Translations under genes and position numbers: made by a program
In this document: positions 1 to 7,644 of the stretch, in pieces
Position numbering within the stretch: position 1 is the stretch's first letter
Layout of the letters: each line of letters opens with the position of its first letter
Notes under the pieces: generated by a model
The model's database searches: none
The model's input: the letters and a program-made list of their open reading frames with translations, nothing else
What the model was told of the DNA's origin: nothing
Assembly: GCA_009911175.1 (NCBI GenBank)
Contig: QXWX01000006.1
Location: 1 to 64,000, forward strand
Reading direction: 5' to 3'
Length of the DNA: 64,000 nt
Source of the DNA: Lachnospiraceae bacterium
Lineage (GTDB): Bacteria > Bacillota_A > Clostridia > Lachnospirales > Lachnospiraceae

Positions 1-29
1 GGCTCCTGTTTAAGAGGTATAAAAACACG

Positions 30-63
30 TCAAGCCCGCAAAAAACTTACATTTAGGGCTTGA
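30..63. terminator. Small hairpin before the first gene
   Basis: Arms tcaagccc and gggcttga enclose an A/T-rich loop of 18 bases. No T-run follows on the plus strand, so it may be the end of an upstream transcript or a 5' leader structure. It lies 20 bases before the first start codon. Confidence 0.35.
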
Positions 64-83
64 CATAATAGGAAGGAAAATTT

Positions 84-611
84 ATGAAAAAAATCAGTTT
101 GTTTATTGCGATGAGCCTTGACGGATATATTGCAGATAGTAAAGGCCGCGTTGATTGGCTGGCCGGGCAGGGTAATGATGATAACATTGACGCATATTCT
201 GAATTTGTGAAAGATATTGATACTTTGATAATGGGGTGGAATACTTATCATCAAATTGTTACTGAACTTTCACCAAACGAGTGGGTATATAGCGATTTTG
301 CAACCTATGTTGTAACACACAACCCAAAAACGTCTTCTGATAAAATTCATTTTACCAATGAAAGCCCCGTTGAGTTGATAAAAAAACTACGAGAAGAAAA
401 CGGAAAAGGGATTTGGATATGCGGTGGCGCAAACCTTATCCAGCAGTTCGTTAAGGAAGATATGATTGATTGTTATTATATTACGGTTATTCCAACGATT
501 TTAGGTTCAGGCATTCGGCTTTTTGAAAAGACTGACCATGAAATTAAGTTGAGGCTGCTCAAAGCACAATCGTATAATGGTATGACGGATTTAATCTATA
601 TAAAAAGATAA
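84..611 (+). CDS. Dihydrofolate reductase family protein (RibD C-terminal type)
   Basis: This 175-residue protein belongs to the RibD C-terminal/dihydrofolate-reductase-like superfamily of cytoplasmic NADPH-dependent reductases, similar in layout to the YwjB/YyaP group. The N-terminal strand and SLDGYIA motif (about residues 12-18) are typical of the fold, and the GGANLIQQF segment near residue 113 is the conserved glycine-rich nucleotide-binding turn. Length is normal for the family. The start is set by a good site (aggaagg) about 8 bases upstream. Substrates of this group are mostly unknown, so true folate reduction should not be assumed. The gene appears intact and is the first of a same-strand series of mostly broken genes. 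Confidence 0.85.
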   Translation: MKKISLFIAMSLDGYIADSKGRVDWLAGQGNDDNIDAYSEFVKDIDTLIMGWNTYHQIVTELSPNEWVYSDFATYVVTHNPKTSSDKIHFTNESPVELIKKLREENGKGIWICGGANLIQQFVKEDMIDCYYITVIPTILGSGIRLFEKTDHEIKLRLLKAQSYNGMTDLIYIKR

Positions 612-634
612 ATTTCCATTTTGGGGGTGGCTGA

Positions 635-793
635 AAGAAAGAAACTATTTTAATTTTGATTGCGGTTGCAGTAATATTTGCATCGGTTTTACCTAAACCA
701 ATAGGAACAGTCCTTACGCTTATAATTTTGGTTCCAGTGGTTATATATTTGATAGTTGATATAATCAAGAATGGAAACAGAGAGGAAAAGTAA
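635..793 (+). pseudogene. Remnant of a small membrane protein
   Basis: After a stop at 632-634 an open frame of 52 codons encodes a very hydrophobic stretch (ILILIAVAVIFASVLP, then TVLTLIILVPVVIYLIVDI) ending KNGNREEK. This looks like two membrane helices with a charged cytoplasmic tail. No ATG exists in this frame; a GTG at 627 follows a G-rich stretch but reads into a stop after eight codons, so a start-proximal frameshift is likely. I do not recognise the family. A TTG at 656 would give a 45-residue protein without a convincing ribosome binding site. Confidence 0.4.
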
Positions 794-881
794 AATTTGG
801 GTTTGCCGGGAAAAATGAAAAATAGGTTGATTTCTAGCTAGAATTTACATATAATATAAGTGGAAGTGAGGTGTATATAAA

Positions 882-1124
882 ATGACAATAGATACAAACA
901 CAATGATTTCAATTACAGAAGCAAATCAAAATTTTTCAAAAGTTGCCAGAGTAGTTGACGAACATGGAACGGCAGTTATTCTGAAAAATAATGTGCCCAG
1001 ATATTTGGTCATTGATTTCAGTAAAGCGGAAAAAGAAAAAATTGCCAGTAATGAAGATGTATTTGCAATATCTGAACGGTTAATAAAACAGAATACGGAA
1101 GCATACGAGGTTCTTGCAAAATGA
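882..1124 (+). CDS. Phd/YefM-family antitoxin
   Basis: An 80-residue protein of the Phd/YefM antitoxin fold. The N-terminal segment MISITEANQNFSKVARVVDE is the dimerising, DNA-binding part, followed by the usual beta-strand with a leucine/valine/isoleucine core (AVILKNNVPRYLVID). The C-terminal 25 residues would wrap the toxin. The stop overlaps the next start by four bases, the usual translational coupling of a toxin-antitoxin pair. In this family the antitoxin represses its own promoter and neutralises a Doc-type Fic toxin. Here the toxin gene is broken, so the antitoxin may be an orphan. A ribosome binding site is visible as agtgaggtg before the start. Confidence 0.8.
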   Translation: MTIDTNTMISITEANQNFSKVARVVDEHGTAVILKNNVPRYLVIDFSKAEKEKIASNEDVFAISERLIKQNTEAYEVLAK

Positions 1125-1723
1125 ATATTTTAAGCAAAGAACAGGTGCTAAAACTTCATGCAAGCTTAATAAAAGCCACTGGAGGAAGTGACGGTATTCG
1201 TGATGAAGGAATGCTGGATTTGGCGTTAAATAATCCGTTTCAGTCATTTGGCGGAAAAGAGCTTTATCCAAGCATTCAGGCAAAGGCAGCACGGCTTTGC
1301 TTTGGATTGGTAAAAAATCATGCAATGCTAGATGGAAACAAAAGACTTGGTACGCATGTTATGTTAGTTTTTCTTGCATTAAATGGATATGAATTGTCTT
1401 ACTACTTGAGATCGGCTTTCCCCGCTGCCGTAGGATTTTACAACATTTTCCACTTCGATCATAGCTTTTCACTTCTTTATATTTTTCAAAATACTCGTAA
1501 ATACCTCTGTGATCATCGAACTGATCTCAGCGCCTGTAAAACTGCACATTCTGGTGGCACAAAGCGTTGCGATTTATTCATAATCAATTATACTCCAACA
1601 ATCCCGATTTACGTTAGCAGCAACTTCCCGGTAAAACTGTGTGCGGAAGTACATCGTAGCATCCGGAGGTCTTATTGCAACACATTGATTGTTCGCTCTC
1701 AAACGTCGAAGGCTTATTGTTGA
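1121..1723 (+). pseudogene. doc: Doc-type toxin, C-terminus replaced by foreign inverted DNA
   Basis: The first ~94 codons encode a Doc/Fic-family toxin (kinase of EF-Tu in characterised members), with the signature KNHAMLDGNKRLGTHVMLVFL matching the Fic core HxFxDGNKR; the usual phenylalanine after the histidine is replaced here by alanine. Sequence resembling Doc stops at NGYELSY (about 1405). The frame then runs on as unrelated residues to 1723. The missing Doc C-terminus (GDIGEKEILQWIIEHQQ) is found on the opposite strand at 1714-1782, so the gene was broken by an inversion or composite rearrangement. The final helix of the Fic fold is lost, so activity is doubtful. Confidence 0.75.
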
Positions 1724-1782
1724 TGTTCAATAATCCATTGTAAGATTTCTTTTTCACCAATATCACCAGATGCCAGTGAATA
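1408..1782 (-). pseudogene. Inverted patch: Doc C-terminus, TetR C-terminus, ABC ATPase N-terminus
   Basis: Read on the minus strand this patch holds three gene pieces in order. 1782-1714 encodes LASGDIGEKEILQWIIEHQQ and a stop, the missing tail of the Doc toxin. About 1690-1469 encodes a fragment reading MYFRTQFYREVAANVNRDCW, an in-frame stop, then MCSFTGAEISSMITEVFTSI to a stop at 1469, which looks like the C-terminal half of a TetR-type regulator. At 1462 an ATG opens MIEVENVVKSYGSGESR, the typical first residues of a LolD/MacB-type ABC ATPase, cut at about 1408 by the junction with Doc. None is functional. The family calls are pattern recognition from short fragments. Confidence 0.6.
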
Positions 1783-1879
1783 TGGACGCGAAGCGGTCAG
1801 ACTTGCATTGGAATTTATAAGAACACTCCCGTGCGGTAATGCAGATTGCAATGAATTGATTGCTGTGTTGAAGTTATAA
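1783..1879 (+). pseudogene. C-terminal fragment of an unrecognised gene
   Basis: Immediately right of the inverted patch an open frame encodes YGREAVRLALEFI, then CGNADCNELIAVLKL and a stop at 1877-1879. It has coding character but no start and its upstream part is the inverted Doc fragment, so it is the stranded 3' end of a gene. I do not recognise the family. It ends 20 bases before the hydrolase start. Confidence 0.35.
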
Positions 1880-1898
1880 GGCAGAAGAGGTGACTAAT

Positions 1899-2984
1899 AT
1901 GAAAACAAAATCCAAGAGAAAAATTCTCATTATTGTATTATCTGTCGTAATTGTGCTGCTCATTGTCGGAGATTGGGCATTATCTGTGATAATATACAAT
2001 GAGAATTTTAACCAGCGTTTTGAAAGTGATGAGGCATATATACGGCGTGTTGATGATTTTAACGGATTGCAGTGCACGAAATATGAGTTTGTTTCCAATA
2101 AAGGACAGAAATTGACGGGATATCTGTATACCACGGAGGAAAGACCGCATGGAATCGTCGTAATGGCTCACGGATTTGGCGACGGAGGGCACAACTCTTA
2201 TATGGACTGTGCGAATTATTTTGCGCATCATGGATACAGCGTTTTTGCTTATGATGCTACGGGAAATGATGAAAGCGAAGGAGAAGGAGTCGGAGGGCTT
2301 CCGCAGGGAGTCATAGATCTTGACTATGCAATCACATTTGTGGAAGAAAGCGGGAATTTTCCGGATCTGCCAATCGTTTTATTTGGGCATAGCTGGGGCG
2401 GCTACAGTGTTTGTAGTGTACTTACATATCATCCTGAAGTAAAAGCAGTTATTGCGTGTTCCGGTTTTAACTCTTCATCGGATATGTTTGAAGCAGAGGG
2501 GAAAAAACAGGCGGGGAACGGTATCTATCTTATACTGCCGTTTGTGAAGCTCCACGAGAGGATGAAATACGGCGGCTATGCCTTAAATACTGCGCTGGAC
2601 GGATTCTCAGAGAGCGATGCTGCCGTTATGATCCTGCATAGCTTTGATGATGAAGTTGTTCCGGCCGAATACGGCTACGACATTTATTATGAAAAGTATA
2701 AAGATGATTCCCGGTTCCGTTTCATTCATTTCGAGGATAAGGGACATAATTATTTCAATGATGACACTTATAGGGATGAATTTAATGCGGAATTTGACAA
2801 ATGGCTTGAAACGCTTGATTACGATTATAATGCCTCCGAAAACAAGGAACGGTTTTCGAAGGATAGAGCTGACTATATACATAAAAACCTTGACAGGGAA
2901 AAAAGGTTTAATTCATTGGATTTAGAGCTGTTCGGGGATTTTGTTGATTTTTATGATGAAAAGATACAAGGGGGTTGTATATGA
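1899..2984 (+). CDS. Membrane-anchored alpha/beta hydrolase
   Basis: A 361-residue serine hydrolase of the alpha/beta fold, similar to Clostridial lysophospholipase/esterase-like proteins. Residues ~8-30 form an N-terminal membrane helix (ILIIVLSVVIVLLIVGDWAL) after a lysine-rich start, so the catalytic domain is probably outside the membrane. The oxyanion region HGFGDGGHNS, nucleophile elbow GHSWGG, an acid in HSFDDEVVP and a histidine in DKGHNYF complete a catalytic triad. ATG 1899 is preferred over GTG 1890 because agaagagg lies 9 bases upstream of the ATG. The stop overlaps the next small frame as ATGA at 2981, a sign of a former two-gene operon. The gene looks intact; its substrate is unknown. 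Confidence 0.85.
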   Translation: MKTKSKRKILIIVLSVVIVLLIVGDWALSVIIYNENFNQRFESDEAYIRRVDDFNGLQCTKYEFVSNKGQKLTGYLYTTEERPHGIVVMAHGFGDGGHNSYMDCANYFAHHGYSVFAYDATGNDESEGEGVGGLPQGVIDLDYAITFVEESGNFPDLPIVLFGHSWGGYSVCSVLTYHPEVKAVIACSGFNSSSDMFEAEGKKQAGNGIYLILPFVKLHERMKYGGYALNTALDGFSESDAAVMILHSFDDEVVPAEYGYDIYYEKYKDDSRFRFIHFEDKGHNYFNDDTYRDEFNAEFDKWLETLDYDYNASENKERFSKDRADYIHKNLDREKRFNSLDLELFGDFVDFYDEKIQGGCI

Positions 2985-3046
2985 CCCACGAGATTTTGAA
3001 AGAAATCATGTTTTATATCATTACCCAATTAACGGGAATTAGCTGA
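2981..3046 (+). pseudogene. Truncated coupled gene after the hydrolase
   Basis: An ATG overlapping the hydrolase stop (ATGA) opens MTHEILKEIMFYIITQLTGIS and ends at a stop at 3044-3046. The coupling suggests it was the second gene of an operon that has been cut after about 20 codons. The end falls in an 18-base tandem repeat. The family cannot be identified from this length. Confidence 0.4.
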
Positions 3047-3067
3047 AAAACGGGAATTAGCTGAAAA
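3032..3067 (+). repeat. Two tandem copies of an 18-base unit
   Basis: The unit acgggaattagctgaaaa occurs twice head to tail (3032-3049 and 3050-3067). It marks the junction between the cut hydrolase operon and the carbamoyltransferase remnant and may be a slippage or end-joining scar. Confidence 0.85.
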
Positions 3068-3075
3068 TAGGTAAA

Positions 3076-3782
3076 TTCTGCTCAATTGCTTGTGGGGAAA
3101 AGTATCTTCCCCACAACCTTCAGCTTGGCGGGCAGCCAATATTATTTCCATCGGAAACCCTGGATAAAAAAGAAAAACTGGAAGATGTCTGCGGATATAT
3201 GAATTTTTGGGCAGATGCTATCATTGTAAGGCACAGAAATATGGATGTGATCAGGGCGCTTGCGCGATACTCTGCTGTTCCGATCATCAATGCAATGACA
3301 GACAGGAATCATCCTTGTGAGATTATCTCAGATATGCATTCATTATCTAAAATCAGAGAAGAATTTATAAAGGACAAATATCTTTCTGCGGTGAATCCGG
3401 CAACATTGGTCTTTCATGGAAGGAGGCGGCGGGCGTTTTAGGATTTGAATTTTCGCAATGCTGCCCACAGGGATACGAGATGGAAGGGGTACAGGTATAT
3501 AGAGATATAAAAGAAGCGGTTAAAGGCAAAGACGTTATATGCACAGATTCATTTCCGGCAGACAAACTCGGGGATTTTAAGAATTATCAGATCACAAAAG
3601 AAATTATGGATATGGCAAATGAAAATGCTGTTTTAAACCCTTGTCCGCCATTCTATCGCGGCGAGGAAGTATCCGAAGATGTGATCGATTCTGATTATTT
3701 TGCCGGCTATCAGTTTAAGAGATTTTTGTTAGAGGTACAGCAGGCTATTGTGATTTATTGCATGCTTGATGAACGAAAGTAG
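3076..3782 (+). pseudogene. Ornithine/putrescine carbamoyltransferase-like remnant, frameshifted
   Basis: Two frames together encode most of an aspartate/ornithine carbamoyltransferase-family protein. The first (to about 3385) reads CGEKYLPHNLQLGGQPILF, then INAMTDRNHPCEIISDMHSL, where HPCE corresponds to the carbamoyl-phosphate-binding HPCQ motif. One base is then missing near 3385; in the shifted frame FCGESGNIGLSWKEAAGVLG continues to EVQQAIVIYCMLDERK at 3782. The N-terminal STRTR region is absent, removed at the junction near 3070. The gene is therefore truncated at the 5' end and frameshifted. Ornithine versus putrescine or another acceptor cannot be told because the amine-binding loop is not diagnostic here. 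Confidence 0.75.
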
Positions 3783-3805
3783 GATTGAAACGAGGTATAT
3801 CAGAT

Positions 3806-4201
3806 ATGGCAGATCTTGAAGTGATCCATGAAAAGGATTCTATTCATGTGATCAAGGAGACGGGCACGGAAGTCAATTATTATATTTTTGATGAGGCGGA
3901 AATCCATTTAAACAGGATTATGCCGCATACGGTCCAGGAGTGGCATTTCCATGAAAAAATTGACGAAAATATTTTGATCACTAAAGGAAAATTACTGTGC
4001 AAATATGTAGACTGCAATGGAATTGAAAAATCCTGCTATGCGGTCAAAAATGATATTGTAAGAGTTCATCACAGTGTCCATACGTTTAAAAATGATACGG
4101 ATGAAATAACGGAATTTGTCGTATTCAGATTTGTGCCGGACGGTACAGATAAGAGAGAAATGATAAAGACGGATAAAAAAGTTGTGAAGCATGCTCATTG
4201 A
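3806..4201 (+). CDS. Cupin-domain protein
   Basis: A 131-residue single-domain cupin. The first cupin motif is visible as EWHFHEKIDENILITKG (metal-ligand histidines followed by glutamate) and the second as VRVHHSVHTFKN. Small cupins of this type bind a metal and act as sugar isomerases, dioxygenases or ligand-binding proteins; the function here is unknown. ATG 3806 is chosen because gaggt lies about 8 bases upstream; a TTG at 3785 would add seven residues but has no clear site. It follows the carbamoyltransferase remnant by 24 bases and runs into a truncated KilA-N gene in the same frame after its stop. Confidence 0.7.
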   Translation: MADLEVIHEKDSIHVIKETGTEVNYYIFDEAEIHLNRIMPHTVQEWHFHEKIDENILITKGKLLCKYVDCNGIEKSCYAVKNDIVRVHHSVHTFKNDTDEITEFVVFRFVPDGTDKREMIKTDKKVVKHAH

Positions 4202-4213
4202 AATATCAAGTCT

Positions 4214-4768
4214 TTGACTGATATGGTAAGAAAAATGCAAAATGGACCAGCTTTAATAGAAAAATGGCTGCGTAATAAAAATACGATAGAATTCCTTGGC
4301 ATTTGGGAAGAAATGTATAATGCAGATTTCAATATTACTGCGTATGAAGAAATTATGTTGGAGGCAGGCTTGAATCGTTTTATTATGTCGGTTAAGCAGT
4401 GGGTATCACGAACGAACTCTAAGGGCATTATAGCGAAAGCCGGCAGATATGGAGGCACATATGCCTACAAAGATATTGCTTTTGAATTTGCGAGCTGGTT
4501 GTCTCCGCAATTTAAACTATATTTGATAAAAGAATTTGAAAAGTTAAAGAAAGAGGAACAAGCACTGCTGGGATGGACTGCCAAGAGGGAACTGGCAAAA
4601 ATAAATTACCGTATACATACAGATGCAATTAAGTCTAATCTTATTCCACCGGAACTTACGTCGCAACAGACAAATGAACTGATATGCATTTCCAATATGG
4701 AGAACATTAATGCGGTACTGATTGAAGATGGTTTAAGTCAACAGGAACGTCTGATAAAACTTAAATAG
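4214..4768 (+). pseudogene. KilA-N domain protein, 5'-truncated
   Basis: The frame encodes a KilA-N DNA-binding domain, found in phage antirepressors and chromosomal regulators: LTDMVRKMQNGPALIEKWLR, then IEFLGIWEEMYN, ending with KAGRYGGTYAYKDIAFEFAS WLSPQFKLYLI. The C-terminal part is helical and ends at residue ~185. Relatives normally carry about 20-30 residues before SLTDM; here that part is missing and the frame is open back to the cupin stop at 4201. The first possible starts are TTG 4214 and ATG 4223, neither with a strong ribosome binding site. I judge it a fragment, possibly still translated by read-on from the cupin. Confidence 0.7.
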
Positions 4769-4796
4769 GCATGATCACTGAAAAGGGGCAGGGCAT

Positions 4797-5573
4797 ATGA
4801 AAACGGATGACTATAAGGAATATATTTCGGCAGAAACTATGATGGGACCAAACAGCGCAAGGATATTGGAAGAGCTGTTCCATAAATATCCGCTGCGGCT
4901 TCATCCGGATGATGTGGTCCTCGACCTGGGATGCGGGACGGGACTGACAAGTCTTATCATTGCGAAAGAGACCGGAGCGAGAGTTTTCGCAGATGATCTA
5001 TGGGTAAGCGCGGAAGAAAATGGGAAGCGTTTTGCTGAATGGGGTGTTGGAGAGCAGATCACGCCTGTTTGTGAAGATGCGAATGATCTTCATTTTGAAA
5101 AAAAGCAGTTCCGTGCTCTGATCAGTATCGACTCCTATCATTATTTTGCGGGGAGCAAGGGATTTTTTCGGGAAAAGCTTTTGCCGTTTTTGAAAGAGAA
5201 TGGAGTGGTTTTGATCGGGATTCCCGGTCTGAAAGATGAATATACAGGCAGAGCCGAAGAGCTTCTTGTCAATTGGCTTGGAGATGAGAGTTATATGTTT
5301 AAAAGCCCAAAGCAATGGAAAGAACTCATCGGCAGAAGCGACCGGATCGAGTCGGTGAAAACCTGGGAAATGGACTGCTTTCGCCAGGCATGGGGCGATT
5401 GGCTTGCGGCAGATAATAAATTCGCCCTCGGCGACAGGCAGCACTTTGAAACCATCATTAAACCATATACTTGTTTTGTGGGCATTTATATCGGGCTGAA
5501 AAAGGCAAAACGGGCCTGCTGTTATTGGAGAGGTGAAAAACAATGTGCGATATCAGGCTGTTCCGAAGCGTAA
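4797..5573 (+). CDS. Class I SAM-dependent methyltransferase
   Basis: A 258-residue Rossmann-fold methyltransferase. The SAM-binding motif I is VLDLGCGTGLTSLIIA (about residues 41-56), motif II includes the acidic ARVFADDLWVS, and post-I/III segments read DANDLHF and ALISIDSYHYF. The substrate is unknown; relatives sit near metal or small-molecule stress genes. A clear ggggcagggc lies before ATG 4797. The last ~13 codons run into the start region of a GNAT gene fragment (ATG 5543), so the natural stop may have been close to the YIGLKK segment and the two genes overlap by 31 bases. The catalytic body appears intact. Confidence 0.8.
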   Translation: MKTDDYKEYISAETMMGPNSARILEELFHKYPLRLHPDDVVLDLGCGTGLTSLIIAKETGARVFADDLWVSAEENGKRFAEWGVGEQITPVCEDANDLHFEKKQFRALISIDSYHYFAGSKGFFREKLLPFLKENGVVLIGIPGLKDEYTGRAEELLVNWLGDESYMFKSPKQWKELIGRSDRIESVKTWEMDCFRQAWGDWLAADNKFALGDRQHFETIIKPYTCFVGIYIGLKKAKRACCYWRGEKQCAISGCSEA

Positions 5574-5626
5574 AAGCAGATTACGATACGGCAGTGATGA
5601 TCTGGAAAAATCCATGTTCAGCATGA
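5543..5626 (+). pseudogene. N-terminal fragment of a GNAT acetyltransferase
   Basis: After the site gagaggtg an ATG opens MCDIRLFRSVKADYDTAVMI, which looks like the first residues of a GNAT-family acetyltransferase, then is cut at about 5605 and ends at a TGA at 5624-5626 inside the next gene fragment. Only the start of the first fold element remains. The family call rests on a short stretch. Confidence 0.45.
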
Positions 5627-5876
5627 TGATGTTGATAAAATAATGGAAAACTACGAGTGGGAAGACATCATCATATCTGTATCGCCTTCTTATTGGGCAG
5701 ACATTCCCGGACAGTTTAAAGCTTTTATTGACAGATGTACACCCTGGTGCAATACCCATGAGCCGCATGCAGCTTTAAGCGCTGGAAAGAAAGGCTATGT
5801 AGTGGCATTAAGAACCGGAACAAGCATGAGAGAATGTCAGCGCATTTTTATGCCCGCAGAGCCGCACAGCTTTTAG
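5610..5876 (+). pseudogene. Internal fragment of a NADPH-dependent FMN reductase (flavodoxin fold)
   Basis: The frame reads VQHDDVDKIMENYEWEDIII, then SPSYWADIPGQFKAFIDRC TPW, then GKKGYVVALRTGTSMRECQR, a hallmark stretch of flavodoxin-fold NAD(P)H-dependent oxidoreductases (the PSYW...P.....K.F.DR pattern contacts FMN). Both ends are missing: the N-terminal phosphate-binding loop is replaced by the GNAT fragment and the C-terminus by the ferredoxin gene, where the frame runs on to 5876. It is a relic about 80 codons long. Confidence 0.7.
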
Positions 5877-6358
5877 TCGGACTTTATATACTGGTTTATT
5901 TGGGATTCATCTGCGGCGAAAATATGCAGATTGAGGGATTTTGGTATTATCTTTTTACGGGAGTGTTTGAAGCCGCAACCATCCATTATGCAGTCGCAAA
6001 AATTTTCGGGCCGCTGCTTTTTGGCAGGGGCTGGTGCGGATATGCCTGCTGGACTGCAATGGTGCTTGATTTTCTCCCGTACACGGTCCCGGTGGCTCCA
6101 AGAAAACAGATCGGATGGATACGGTATATTACATTTTCGGGTTCTCTTATATTTGTTTCTGCATTTTTGAAGCCTGTGAGTTATTTTTCACTGCTCCGGA
6201 TTCAATGTGATAAAAGCAAATGTGTATCTTGCGGCAAATGCAAAAAAGTGTGTCCGATGGATGTTGATGTTACGGATAATTCCCGTAAACGAAAGAATGG
6301 CACGGAATGTATACTTTGCTTTGAGTGTGTGAAGAATTGTCCAAAGGGCGCACTGTAA
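5834..6358 (+). pseudogene. Membrane-bound 4Fe-4S ferredoxin-type protein, N-terminus replaced
   Basis: This frame encodes a NapH/CcoG-like membrane iron-sulfur protein. Hydrophobic segments (LLVGLYILVYLGFICGEN, YYLFTGVFEA, YITFSGSLIFVSAFL) are followed by two cluster motifs, CDKSKCVSCGKCKKVCPMDV and CILCFECVKNCPKG. A further cysteine pair, GRGWCGYACW, lies between the helices. Such proteins pass electrons between redox enzymes at the membrane. The first residues come from the junction with the flavin reductase fragment at about 5840-5850, so the natural start is lost; ATG 5834 lies in the junction. The C-terminus is intact and followed by a terminator. It may be functional if translated, but I treat it as truncated. 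Confidence 0.65.
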
Positions 6359-6377
6359 ATTGAGACTGAGTGAAAAA

Positions 6378-6434
6378 TGGGGCATCTCTTGTTCGCTCTC
6401 AAAAGGTGCCCCATCTTGCGCTCACTTTTTCTAA
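6378..6434. terminator. Bidirectional hairpin between convergent genes
   Basis: Arms atggggca and tgccccat with partly paired flanks sit between the ferredoxin-type gene and the convergent VanY-like gene. A-rich sequence lies on the left and T-rich on the right, so it can end transcription both ways. Its loop contains ttgttcgctctcaaa, which also occurs at 1689-1703. Confidence 0.7.
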
Positions 6435-7258
6435 AAAAGATATTCTTCCAGACAGATTCCCCGCTCATACATCTCGGTGGCCGCCTCCACCCCGACATAC
6501 CGATAATGCCAGACCTCCTCGGCCACCCCGGTGATGTCTGTTTTATTTCCGGGATATCGGAAAATAAATCCGTATTTATAGCTGTTTTCCTGCAGCCACA
6601 AATAAACATCCCAGGTTGCTCCGTTAATATCTACCGCAAATCCAAGCTGATGCTCGCTGTAACCCGGCAGGGCGACCCACTGCTCTGCCAGTTCTGCAGC
6701 TTCGTTCTCGGAATACCCTTCTTTTTTGAATTCGCGGATTTTTTCATCGTAAAGCTTCTGCTGCGTCTTTGCCGTGCGGTAGCCGGACACGACAAGCGGC
6801 AGTTCCCCCAGGTTCCCCTCCCTTGCGGCTTCCAGCATCTGCATCAGCGGTTCGTAAATGCGTTTGTCAACCGATTCGCCGCCCGGCGCCTGGACCAAAT
6901 CCGGCTCATAATTGTCTGGAATGGGATTCTGCTGATTGACTAAAGTAAGCTGCCATGGGACATCTGTATCAGAAGCCTGCGATTCTCCTCCCTGTACTGC
7001 GGAAGCCTGCGCTGGTTTTTCTGCTGTCCCTTGCTCTCCGTGTATATCTGCGGCAGGCGCATTATCCCCAAAAGAAATGGCCGGAATCTGAAAGGCTCCT
7101 TCTTTTTTCAGGCTTTCTTTCCAGGAAAATCCCAAAACCATGATAGCACATAGACACAGAAAAAGCGGGACGGTCAGACGGCTTACAAAACGCTTGCGCC
7201 TGCGGCCCCGGTAAACATTATTTGGGAAATTATTTCTAATATATTTTTCTCTCATCAT
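6431..7258 (-). CDS. D-alanyl-D-alanine carboxypeptidase, VanY type (M15B)
   Basis: A 275-residue membrane-anchored peptidase that would remove the terminal D-Ala from peptidoglycan stem peptides. An Arg/Lys-rich N-terminus (RGRRRKR) precedes one membrane helix (about residues 25-45), then a Ser/Ala/Gln-rich linker and the M15B domain. Zinc and catalytic motifs are SGYRT near residue 157, SEHQLGFAVDI near 203 and EVWHYRYVG near the C-terminus. ATG 7258 is chosen because aaaggag lies six bases upstream. A VanR/VanS-like pair lies 760 bases upstream on the same strand, but no vanH, D-Ala-D-Lac ligase or vanX is present, so the role is probably wall maturation rather than glycopeptide resistance. 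Confidence 0.88.
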   Translation of the reverse strand: MMREKYIRNNFPNNVYRGRRRKRFVSRLTVPLFLCLCAIMVLGFSWKESLKKEGAFQIPAISFGDNAPAADIHGEQGTAEKPAQASAVQGGESQASDTDVPWQLTLVNQQNPIPDNYEPDLVQAPGGESVDKRIYEPLMQMLEAAREGNLGELPLVVSGYRTAKTQQKLYDEKIREFKKEGYSENEAAELAEQWVALPGYSEHQLGFAVDINGATWDVYLWLQENSYKYGFIFRYPGNKTDITGVAEEVWHYRYVGVEAATEMYERGICLEEYLF

Positions 7259-7452
7259 AAAAACTCCTTTCCGTATGTGCGCATGCGGCACAGAAATAAA
7301 ATAATGCCTCTGTCAGTACCTATTATACGGAACAAAGGAGTTGAGAACTTTAATATGAAATTGTTTAATTCCTAAGAAAATCCTAACCCGGATAAACCAG
7401 TATATCAACATCTAAATGCCCCTGACTTTAGACGCTGGTTGGTTTCCTAAAT

Positions 7453-7569
7453 ATGTTATCTTTTCTTAAATCGGTAGTTGGTTCGGATATTACAGAGGCA
7501 GAATACCGTTATGCGGATGATACGCCTTATTACATCCGTGATGGGTATACGCCGCAATTGCTGAACTAA
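7453..7569 (+). CDS. Possible 38-residue peptide, unrecognised
   Basis: ATG 7453 opens MLSFLKSVVGSDITEAEYRY and ends DGYTPQLLN at 7569. It has coding-like composition but no clear ribosome binding site and sits in a decayed region, so it may be the 3' end of a lost gene. I do not recognise it. Confidence 0.25.
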   Translation: MLSFLKSVVGSDITEAEYRYADDTPYYIRDGYTPQLLN

Positions 7570-7644
7570 TATTTGGGGAAGAATCGGCCGATATACCTTA
7601 TAAGCAGATATTAAGATGACCTACAGATTAAGGGAGGGCAAGTT

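Noticed and set aside
3199..3441. A complete 80-residue gene
   Set aside because: It is one frame of a carbamoyltransferase remnant; a one-base loss moves the rest to another frame.
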